Source: Perkinsus chesapeaki (lineage: Eukaryota > Perkinsozoa > Perkinsida > Perkinsidae). From it: a stretch of 38,724 nt of DNA. Below the pieces are notes generated by a model, which saw only the letters and a list, made by a program, of their open reading frames with translations, did not search any database and had not been told where the DNA came from. This document shows, in pieces, positions 31,101 through 38,724 of this stretch; position 1 is the stretch's first letter; every line of letters starts with the position of its first letter. The position numbers were made by a program, and so were the translations under genes. The stretch lies in contig JAAPAO010000330.1 in assembly GCA_013115145.1 (NCBI GenBank), forward strand, positions 1 to 38,724, in the 5' to 3' direction.

Positions 31101-33243
31101 ACCACGTCAACTTCAGCCAGGGCGAAGCCTATATGGTCGAGGGCCCTAACAGAGCACTGTGCAATTATCCCTTCACTTTTTAGGCTACATATGATTAAGA
31201 TGATTGCCGGAGATATCCAATACTTTAAGATGCTCCAATCTGAGTATCATATCACCGACACACATCGGTCCTTGATTCGACCATCGACCTGTTAACGAGT
31301 AGGAATTGGTATGAGTATGGTTATTTACCAAGACCAGTATAGCTCAGATCCAACTCCTCTATTATCTCGTTATCCAACCCTTCTAATAATATAGTGTAAG
31401 CATAGTCTGTTATATTTATACCAGATAATCGTAGAACCTCAAGTGTTGGTTATTGTTAGTGATAACAGTAATAGTAACACTCACCACTAGTTTGGGAACA
31501 AGATCGTCCTGCAACAGTCTACCAACAGCACGAATGGTGTCGGTGCCGAGGCCTATGTTATCGTTTAAGTCGATACATTCCACCAAATCTAGCCAACCAG
31601 CTTTCTCGAGAGAATCCAGGAGGAATCTAAAGGAGGGCTTAAACGTGCGAGAGGTGGTGAAACTGTAGTTCAGCCTACACAAAGCCTTTATCACTTAGAG
31701 AGTTTCTGTTTAATAGAAGCCTCTTCAGAGGCTGACTTCGAATCTGATAGAGATAATATACTTAGGAAGCTCTCTTCCACCTACCTCCACAGCACCAGTA
31801 ATGATTGCCTCCAACTCCCTATCTGATAGGCCTTTGTTAGAAAGCATCTAGATCATCAATAATAGCTCTAAGAATGGGCATTCATCATCTTACGAGGTCG
31901 TTAACCCCTAGAGGACCAGCTAATACTGGTAGAGGTGTTGGAGGTAGCCCCCGAACTCTGACGGCTTCGAAGAATGCAAGGCATCCTGGATATCTGATTA
32001 TTGCCGTAATCTACCCACTAGAGCCCAAGTAGGATTATATGCGATTGTCTACTTGAATCTTCTTCTAACTAGTTTTTCCGCCTCCGGATTGATCCAGGTC
32101 CCTTCCTTTGTGAACTCTCGCCATTGTGCTAAATCCTCTCGAGTTGCTTGCTTCTGTAGTGCCCCCACAGTTAAGCTCCTCCTTAACGATGCTGCACGTT
32201 CTCCTTCGCCACCTATCCCCTTCGTATTCAACTCGGCGACCATCGACTTGATACTTGTGGCGCTTTGGTAACCTGCTGTCACATTTCGGTCATGGTCATC
32301 TTCATGGTCTTACGTTGCGCTCCTGTCTGAATCTTCGGTAACTTCACAGACTTGTCAACTTGATTTGGTTCAGTAAGCTTGAATACTTGAACCCCTCTAA
32401 CACCGTCTCTAGGAGAATCAGCGACAGTTGCAGCCGAATCAGAAGTATCGGGCCTTTGAGTTTCTGTGGACATGTGTTCTGTGATGACATGTTCTTATAT
32501 TCCTCCTCTCACCTTCCTCCATTATCTTCATTAACTGTGAGCCTAGCAAGCCTCGGGCTTTGAGTTTCCTTTTCACTGCGACGGGCATCTTATCAATGCC
32601 TCCTTCATCCCCATTTGTATAAGCGTCACAAACATGCATCATCCTTGATTTAGAAACAGCAAGTGTGGTATCGAAACCGTCGTCCTTTACATGTCCTATT
32701 CCGTCACCTGCATCACCTCAATAACGCGAATTCGGCCAAGTCTCTCTACCAATAATCGTTGGGACGCTCTTCGTTCTGCTAATCCGCGTTCGTCTATCTT
32801 TTTGGTTGTTCGTGAGATTAATTGCATCTCTAGTTTGCAAGGTGTAGTTCAGCGCCTCAGTTGGCCAGTTTTTTCTAGACAGCTTGCTTAGAACTCTGAT
32901 AAGGTTAAGAAGCTGTGTTCCATCAAACGCTTAAGGTTGCAGCACCTGTGACGGGAATGCTGTTGTCTGCTAGAATCATCATCGAATGCATCTCTGAATG
33001 TTGCTTGGCTATGCTGCTGCCCATCGCTCCCATCATCCCCGTCCCTGCAAGAATAACTCCCACCATTTGCCTCGTTACCCACTTACCCTGAACTTCTTCT
33101 GTCTTGCTTGCTTGACCCCGACACAACAGTTGAAGAGTCTCCTTCAGAGCTGATATAATACAATTGCTCTTCGGATGAAGTATATCATACCTATCGTCAT
33201 TGTCTTCAATTAGTTCTTGTTTGCCATTGTCTCGTCTTGTCAT
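28146..33243 (-). CDS. Large leucine-rich-repeat (RNI-like) protein with C-terminal repeat domain
   Basis: Start at 33243 (MTRRDNGKQELIEDNDD); an acidic/basic N-terminal part includes KIDERGLAERRASQRLLVER. A 34-nt intron (32479-32512) joins SQLMKIMEE to HMSTETQRPDTSD in frame, so what looked like a separate start at 32473 is internal. Then REDLAQWREFTKEGTW and YPGCLAFFEAVRVRGLPPTP. LRRs follow: LSNKGLSDRELEAIITGAVE, LVECIDLNDNIGLGTDTIR, LEVLRLSGINITDYAYTILL, IRTVLVANNPIGADGIRALL. After a Gly-rich linker comes FLDPSGSYRLHMENPYNRAV with ENVWQLPDEGMLTYTAV, then KRLSEDLFQRLMRWYG, IIEALSKDFAVEAFQ and QDWSLPGSGTWEFDYVSPHR. Such DPSG.YRL and W.LP...EFDYV blocks follow LRRs in several protist proteins as I recall, which I cannot check here. 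The last exon ends EIAVAYCAYEF at 28146. The LRR half is well supported; exon borders and the final exons less so. Confidence 0.72.
30010..30029 (-). other. 20-nt intron in the LRR gene
   Basis: It reads GTGTAGCTAAATTTGCAAAG on minus. Removal joins DEGMLTYTA to VFQRYDARYRQ in frame; retaining it introduces TAG. It would be among the shortest spliceosomal introns if real. Confidence 0.5.
32479..32512 (-). other. 34-nt intron in the LRR gene
   Basis: It begins GTGAGAGGAGG and ends TCATCACAG on minus. It fuses the coiled-coil-like exon ending KIMEE with the exon beginning HMSTETQ, merging two apparent genes. Confidence 0.6.
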
Positions 33244-33681
33244 ATATTTTGTTTGTTCGCTGACGTGGTACCTAACACCGTTCGTCTGGCATCCTGATCT
33301 GTGTATGTTCTGTCATTTACATCTGCCAATAATTATCATAGTTCGCCTCATCGGTCGCGCTAACTCTATTCTCACTTAATGTCAAATCTACCATTAACTG
33401 ATGTCACCATTGTTTATCCTGTGATTCTCACCAATCATTTTTCCTTTAAGCCCAGGTATGCTTGGGCGTATGAACCCTATGGAGGCTCTCGAGTTTCGTA
33501 TAGATATCTGCATGACTATTGGTCACCCTTATGGACGACTGTTAATGGATACTTTGGGGTTGTTGGGCCGCCTTAGTCTAATCCTATAATCAAGGTCAAT
33601 AAGATATTCAAACACTTTAGACCGCAGTATTGATAGGGTCATTGTTGCCTCGGCATTCGCGGCAAATTCTGCTCGAAGATA
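33244..33681. other. Intergenic stretch before the LRR gene
   Basis: It contains a 65-codon plus-strand frame (33379-33576, with YAWAYEPYGGSRVSYRYLHD) of unknown meaning. No splice-compatible partner exon was found. It should include the promoter of the LRR gene, but no element could be named. Confidence 0.4.
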
Positions 33682-34149
33682 CTAAAGAGGTTGAGATGAC
33701 CTCTTCGGCATTGATAAGATTCTCTTCACCTCTGCTCTTAATCGTGATACTTTAGCTAGTTCCCGTGGTTTAAGTGTACTCTCGTCCCCCAATGAAAGGG
33801 TGTGCATGAACCGAACCTATTATAACAGCATATCGGTGGGCAATCGAGGACTATATGGCTCAAGTAGGTGAAGGCAAATAGTAAATGCGATTTAGTATAG
33901 ATATAATGACAAAGAATCATAACCTTTACTAGCTCGCACGGGCTTTAACACAACACTATATCTACTTACCAGCCATCCTGTATTTCTAAGTTTATAATGC
34001 AACCTGAACGGGTCGCTAGGAGAAGTTGTATCAGCAGCATTCTCAAGCAGTGTTGAGTCGGGTTCATCATCATCCTCAGAATCAGATGATTCCTCGCTTG
34101 ATGAGGATGATGAGTCATTATCGTTCCCCGAGACCGTAAGCAAGTTCAT
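33682..34149 (-). CDS. Small unidentified protein, acidic N-terminus and basic C-terminus
   Basis: Two exons (34149-33970 and 33816-33682), joined over a 153-nt intron, give 104 residues. The N-terminal third is a Ser/Asp/Glu cluster (SSSSSSEESSDSEDDDEPD). The rest reads PFRLHYKLRNTGWLVRFMHT and ELAKVSRLRAEVKRILSM, a likely helix. The donor GTAAGT and acceptor AATAG are canonical and the sum is divisible by three. No family is recognised. It lies 438 bp upstream of the LRR gene start on the same strand. Confidence 0.55.
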
Positions 34150-34577
34150 CTTTTTTCCTTTAGGCGCTGATGGAGTGGCGTCAATTGAATCTAATTTACG
34201 GAATGATGGTCATGTTGTTATAGTCTATTGCCTCGTTTTTCGGCTATTTTAATATCATCCTCGATATCGCCGTATATTGCCTGGTGTATTCTATTTATGC
34301 TGTTATCAACCTAATATTAATAATATTTCCTATTAATAGTTTATTTCAATACCAGTCTAGCTGCCTCCTCTCGAGGGTCTACATGTGCCTCCCCGTATAG
34401 CGTGTCCTTCTTACGTGGTCCCATCCTAATATACGTCAAGTCCAAAAAGTCGGCGAGAAAAACTATTGAGAACACGATCTTGCGCACTTGCTTAGTCTTG
34501 CAATATCTCAGGGTCAACAAACACGTGTTTGATTTGGATGCTTCCATCGGTCTTCAGAGAGGCTCCGTCGCCATTCC
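34150..34577. other. Divergent stretch with an exon-like minus frame
   Basis: It lies between the minus-strand start at 34149 and the phosphatase start at 34578. Minus 34341-34547 is open for 68 codons (RMGPRKKDTLYGEAHVDPRE), and another minus frame near 34520-34580 reads SLKTDGSIQIKHVFVDPEIL. These may be exons of a small gene whose structure I could not close. Confidence 0.35.
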
Positions 34578-36058
34578 ATGACAGTGTTATGTTTCGTCGC
34601 TATTTGGTGGACTTACATCACTGTATTATTAGGCAATGAATATCATAAGGAGGTTAGATAACGCCCTTTATTATTAACATTATTATTGTTATTGCAGCAA
34701 TCGTCTATACTAGTGATTGGTGATTGGGGTGGTAAAGGGCAAGAACCATACAAGAGTAGAGATGAGTAATCATCTTACCAGCCCAGCGACACCACCATAC
34801 CATCAGGGTTAACACTGCAAGGGTTATGGCCAGCATAGCTGATGATGGTAACGTAGCTGCCGTATTGAGTAGGTGATCAGAGGAGAGTGCGGTATGAAAG
34901 GTCCTGCAGGCACTGGTGACAACTTCTATGAAGATGGTATATCAACAGATGAATTCGATGAGCGTTTTTATGATACTTTTGAGAGTGTATTCTCAGCCTC
35001 CAGTCTACAGAGCATTCCTTGGTACATTGTAGGCGGCAATCATGATCATATAGGCAACATTACAGCACAGATAGCGTAGGCACTCGATAATCAATGGGGG
35101 CTAAGGAAGGTATCGCCTGGTAAAAGGGATTCTCTATTATCTTTACTAGTAGCACTTTTCTTGCCACGGTAACCCCTATGGACAGGTATAGTAAACGAAG
35201 CTCACGTTGGAAGTATCCAGCACTGTTCCATTATAGAGTATTTAAGTTAGTAGATGACACCACAGTAGTGGTGATAATGATTGATACGATAGTGTTGGAT
35301 GGAAAGGCTAAAGATAAATCATTTAACTGTCGGGATAATGAAGGCATATGTATAAGCGAATACGATGGACATGATAAGGTTATGCTTATCGTCACTGCGC
35401 CACGAAACTGGCCTCTAGGAACTCACAGACGACCAAAAGGCATCACTGGAATGGCTGGAGAGAGTGCTCTCGAACCATGAGAGCATCGCCGACTTCATTT
35501 TAGTGGTTGGGCATTACCCGATATGGTAGAGTCAAGCTCATCACGTTCCTTGTCATTAAGGAACAGGTCATTGGCAGAGCACGGCCCGACCTACAGGTTG
35601 TCTAGGTTACTCATGCCGATACTTACTAAGTATAGAGTAACAGCATATCTTTCTGGACATGACCATGTTCATCAACACCTGTAATACCGCTCCTTTCTTT
35701 AATCTGCAAACTATACTAGGTATGACACTCGTACTAGCTTACATCTCCTTAGTACAGGAGCAGCTGCCAGATGTTATACAGGCGAGCCTAGGATATTCAA
35801 GTTATAGCCGACTACGCATTTTGCCTGTCCCTAGCCCCGTACAGGCACTCCCCGTACTGGACTGAGTTTTACTATCACGGCTGCCCACATGGGGGACTAT
35901 TGGTCCTTAATTTCCAAGACGGCTATATGAGCGGTGAGTTCCTTCATGGTGATGGTAGAAGCCTGCATGAAATAAAAACCATTCCATCCAGACTTTCATC
36001 CTACCACATTCATGTGTTGTGTTATGCAGTTGTGTGTGTAAACAAGCCCCATGTATGA
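34578..36058 (+). CDS. Secreted purple acid phosphatase, TRAP/ACP5 type
   Basis: These binuclear metallophosphoesterases hydrolyse phosphate monoesters at acid pH in lysosomes or outside the cell. Nine exons keep frame and give 358 residues (human TRAP about 325). A hydrophobic signal-like start ([19 protein letters not shown]) is followed by the metal-site blocks in order: VIGDWGG (D34), [10 protein letters not shown] (D77, N78, Y80), GGNHDHIG (N117, H118), [19 protein letters not shown] (H225) and LSGHDHVHQ (H260, H262). All ligands are present, so activity is expected. Other family segments are [34 protein letters not shown] and [13 protein letters not shown]. Introns are 45, 26, 41, 110, 40, 41, 57 and 44 nt; the fifth carries the family-2 core in antisense. 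The start was chosen because it alone joins in phase to [12 protein letters not shown]. Confidence 0.95.
34756..34781 (+). other. 26-nt intron in the phosphatase gene
   Basis: It begins GTAGAGATGAG and ends CTTACCAG. Removal joins QEPYK to [10 protein letters not shown], keeping frame from the GDWGG block to the GDNFY block; retaining it puts TAA in frame. Confidence 0.8.
35379..35418 (+). repeat. 40-nt intron (family 2, antisense)
   Basis: It begins GTTATGC, contains GTCACTGCGCCACGAAAC, the reverse complement of the family-2 core, and ends CTCTAG. Removal joins EYDGHDK to ELTDDQKAS. Confidence 0.88.
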
Positions 36059-36380
36059 CGGTTAAAGTTGATATATGTAGCCATATTTATACAATTCTAT
36101 TAGTGATACATATTAATAGATACAACCGATAGTTGGGCCGCCAGTAATGTTATAAAACTCGGATTTACCTGAGGTCAGAACTTCTTGTGCAGAGATATGG
36201 CCTCTGGAAAGGCTTGCAAATTTCTCATCGAATGCTCCCAAGGTCATCCTTATCGATAACTCATTTAGATCGGCGCTGGGCAAGTTTTTGACCAGTCTGT
36301 ATAATAAATCTAATATCCAATTCAAGATGGTACATATAATACAGTGATGAACCCTTATTAACACTTGTTAGTGTTATACT
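36059..36380. other. Intergenic, with an 83-residue minus frame
   Basis: It lies between two plus-strand genes. Minus 36113-36364 encodes RVHHCIICTILNWILDLLYR and DLNELSIRMTLGAFDEKFAS, ending GGPTIGCIY. The composition looks protein-like with a hydrophobic start, but no homologue is recognised and it may be chance. Confidence 0.3.
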
Positions 36381-37542
36381 ATGATACTCCTGTCATGTCC
36401 TATTATTATCCTACTGTGTTTTATTCAGCCTATCTATACATCTAAGCCTAGAGTGTTTGGGTAATACCCCTCCCGAGGCCATACCTACCACTCGAGTCCA
36501 ACAGGTACTTGCCAGAGTATCGTTTGTCCGATGATGTTGACTTTGACGGTATCTTCTCCAGTGGTGTAACTGATCTTATCTTCTTTAGCGTTGAGGTTGG
36601 ATACCTCGGCATTATAGAGCAAAAGCAGCGCTTACCGAGCCCAGCCCTCTTAGACCGCGCTCGTGCTGCAGCCGATGCCCATGGTGCACATCTATTGGTC
36701 AGCATTGGTGGAGCTGGAAGGAGCGCTGGGTTCCCTGAGATGGTTGCACATAATGGCGATGTTAGAAGGTTTATTGGGCAAATGGATGATATGATTAATA
36801 AATACAAACTTGACGGTATTGATATTAATTGGGAAGCGCCACAGAACAACGCACATTGGAAGAATCTTAAGTACATGTTAAGATGGGCTAGAGTTAAGTT
36901 CAGAAGGAAAAGCACTCCTGTCATCATAACACTACCGTAGGGCGGTCTACTGTAGAGGATGTCGATAACTCCTGCTCAGGTATCATCCCGGCCAAGAGGA
37001 TATGATTAAAAAGCACAAGCTAAGCAAACAGTGTGATTACTTCCTTGCCATGTCATATGAACATCCAGTCGGTGGTGGCCCAACTGTGGCGAGAACTGTG
37101 GTTGAAGCTTGGCGGGAAAGAGGATTGGACACTAGCAAGTTAGCATTGGGGGTACCAGCAAGGTGCAAGGTGTCGCCGCCGTTTTGTGAGGTTGGTTGTT
37201 AGATACCCTTTTATGGCAGAAATAAGGTGACGGGCGAGCCGGAAACCTACGCGGAGATATCCAAGCTTAGCAATCCTTCTGAGAAGTTTGTTTATGATTC
37301 TCCAGCAGATGTTGAGGGTCGAACAAGATATGCTATCGATGAGGGCCTGGCTGGCGTTATGGTATGGGAACTAGGTAGCCCACTTCATGTCTTATCACCC
37401 TTCACAATCCTCTCCAGGTCAAGATCTTCCCCCAAGTGATCCGAGTTGTCTGTTATCGGCCATTTGTAGAATTGTCCTACCGCTTCAGACACAGGTTAAT
37501 GAGGAAGGGAAGAGTGATGGAGGAGGACAAGAAGAGCTTTGA
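36381..37542 (+). CDS. Secreted glycoside hydrolase family 18 (chitinase-like) protein
   Basis: GH18 enzymes cleave beta-1,4-GlcNAc polymers or glycan cores. Five exons (36381-36460, 36505-36936, 36980-37151, 37203-37374, 37418-37542) keep frame and give 326 residues. A signal peptide (MILLSCPIIILLCFIQPIYT) is followed by strand 1 (RVFGYLPEYRLSDDVDFDGI), the SIGG motif (93-96), the catalytic strand KLDGIDINWEAP (130-139), YFLAMSYEHP, LALGIPFYGRNKVTGEP, and VMVWELGQDLPPSDPSCLL. The catalytic Glu137 is present, but the Asp two residues before it in the usual DxxDxDxE motif is Asn135, which could weaken or change activity. Introns are 44, 43, 51 and 43 nt, all GT-AG. It lies 322 bp downstream of the phosphatase on the same strand, each apparently with its own promoter. 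Confidence 0.95.
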
Positions 37543-38085
37543 GAATATTAAGCTTGTTTGAACATATCGACTAGTGTTCCAGTAGTTAACAAACTTAACA
37601 CAGTCGAGCCCAGTCACAGTAAAATCATATTGCAAGCCCGTAGTTCCGAGCAGGATGCTACGCCACATAGTGTATGAGAGCCAATCCCTTAGAGAAAATA
37701 TCGCACATGGCGGACCCAATGATAGCGACCTCTAGCTCGACAAAGTGTTCATCGCAGCCGAACGTATTACAGTGTGAAAATAAGGCCACAGTTGGCCGCA
37801 AAAACATTGTACATACATTAGTATTCAAGCGTGCTTGGACAGAAATTAACGAGAGCGTCATTAGCTGCATCATCATCCAGAGACGATTGCGTTGTGTATA
37901 CTAATTACTATAACTAAACAGATGAGAAAGAAACATAAGACTAAAATGTTCAATAACCAACCTAAAATTGATGATAAAGTTGGTAATCATTCAGGCACAC
38001 AAACTTAAAGACGATTTGAGAATCACTTTCGATTCCACTCGTTATAGTTGGGATGTTAACTGAGCTCATTCAACGTAGAGTATCT
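37543..38085. other. Convergent intergenic region
   Basis: It lies between the GH18 stop (plus) and the MFS stop (minus). Minus frames (37477-37719 and 37658-37876) and a plus frame (37674-37904) are open but share no domain; all are probably chance. Nothing else was recognised. Confidence 0.45.
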
Positions 38086-38724
38086 TCACGCATCACAACC
38101 TCGCTCGTTCTTAACTCTTAACCATAAGAAGGTCACCATAAAGTTAAGCCCAACCACGACCGTCCAAACGGCCATGTACAACCACTGGCGACCTTCAGAT
38201 GTTTCTGAAATAACAGCGGATAAAAACGGAGAGACCAAACCAGTTATAACGGCAACAGTGTTAAGAAGACCAGATGCTGATCCACGATAGCGAGGTGGAT
38301 ACACTGCAGGGGTTAAAACGTAGATGATACACCAAGAGGGTATAAGGAAAAAGTAGATGAGACACGATGCCACTGCAACTGCTATTGGTAAAGCAAAATA
38401 CGAAGCCAAAGTGCAAGAGAGAGAAGCTAGAGAAGCACATCCTAAGAAAATATACAAAGATACCCTCATTGAGAGCCTTCTGAACATGAATGCGATGGTC
38501 ACTGCCCCGGGTATCTCACACAGTACCATAAGAAAAAAATTAAAGTCCGGATCTAGACCAGACTCAACAAGGAAGCCAGGTAAGAACAATGTGAGGCCCC
38601 AATAAGCTGTAGCCTGTAGAAACCATACAAAGCATAAAGGTAACGTTACACGTGCTGTTCCGTAGAACTGTAACCAACTCAAACGCGCAAAGCAATAAAC
38701 CAGATACTTGTCCTTTGAGGCCTG
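38086..38724 (-). CDS. Major facilitator superfamily transporter, C-terminal half
   Basis: The frame is open from the right edge to a TGA at 38086-38088, 212 residues, with the start outside the window. Six hydrophobic segments correspond to TM7-12: around CFVWFLQATAYWGLTLFLPG, FFLMVLCEIPGAVTIAFMF, LYIFLGCASLASLSCTLASY, ALPIAVAVASCLIYFFLIPS, LLNTVAVITGLVSPFLSAVI and WLYMAVWTVVVGLNFMVTFL. The YPPRYRGSASG motif before TM11 is typical of SLC22/SV2-like sugar and organic-ion transporters. The substrate cannot be predicted. It is the longest uninterrupted exon in the window, in contrast to its intron-rich neighbours. Confidence 0.88.
   Translation of the reverse strand, partial: QASKDKYLVYCFARLSWLQFYGTARVTLPLCFVWFLQATAYWGLTLFLPGFLVESGLDPDFNFFLMVLCEIPGAVTIAFMFRRLSMRVSLYIFLGCASLASLSCTLASYFALPIAVAVASCLIYFFLIPSWCIIYVLTPAVYPPRYRGSASGLLNTVAVITGLVSPFLSAVISETSEGRQWLYMAVWTVVVGLNFMVTFLWLRVKNERGCDA

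Noticed and set aside
32279-32473. Separate gene starting MSTETQRPDTSDSAAT
   Set aside because: A 34-nt intron with canonical ends links it in frame to the upstream exon, so the ATG is probably internal to the LRR gene.
1-38724. CRISPR arrays, prophage, bacterial operons or retroviral genes
   Set aside because: No regular repeat-spacer array, Shine-Dalgarno-led gene chain, reverse transcriptase, integrase or long terminal repeat was seen.

Overview
The window looks like nuclear DNA of an intron-dense, flagellated unicellular eukaryote. Reading frames break every few hundred bases, and conserved eukaryotic proteins reassemble only when short GT...AG introns are removed. A protist, possibly an alveolate (perkinsid or syndinian-like), fits the very short introns, the LRR protein style and the MORN5 homologue, but this taxonomic guess is inference from style and not shown by a marker gene. 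All three standard stop codons appear to end genes.

Layout. Minus strand, 0.45-16.9 kb: a TCF25/Nulp1 homologue (452-5244), a large unidentified gene (5479-10193), two unidentified small genes (10432-11291 and about 11749-13179), an Sm/Lsm-domain protein (about 13434-15675) and an unidentified gene with a charged N-terminal half (15672-16882). Plus strand, 17.4-23.7 kb: MORN5 (17377-17968) and a Doa10/MARCH6-type membrane E3 ubiquitin ligase (18262-23729). Minus strand, 24.6-34.1 kb: a secreted papain-family protease (24601-26381), a long leucine-rich-repeat protein (28146-33243) and a small acidic/basic protein (33682-34149). Plus strand, 34.6-37.5 kb: a secreted tartrate-resistant-type purple acid phosphatase (34578-36058) and a secreted GH18 protein (36381-37542). 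Minus strand, right edge: the C-terminal half of an MFS transporter (38086 to edge). There are no operons; the genes have mixed house-keeping, ER quality-control, flagellar and secreted hydrolase roles and no single shared pathway.

Four gene models (MORN5, protease, acid phosphatase, GH18) were assembled base by base and keep frame throughout (152, 354, 358 and 326 residues). They show that introns cluster tightly at about 41-47 nt, with a second set of 20-37 nt.

The most interesting signal is inside the introns. Unrelated genes carry introns that share sequence: (1) introns with a tRNA T-arm/B-box-like core in either orientation, (2) introns with a hairpin built on TTCGTGGCGCAGTGAC, itself close to a tRNA A box, and (3) introns with a roughly 28-bp palindromic module beginning GTATCTT and ending AAGATAC. 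One intron is a tandem array of a 131-bp unit that contains module 3. This looks like recent and repeated intron gain by introner-like elements, some possibly tRNA-derived.
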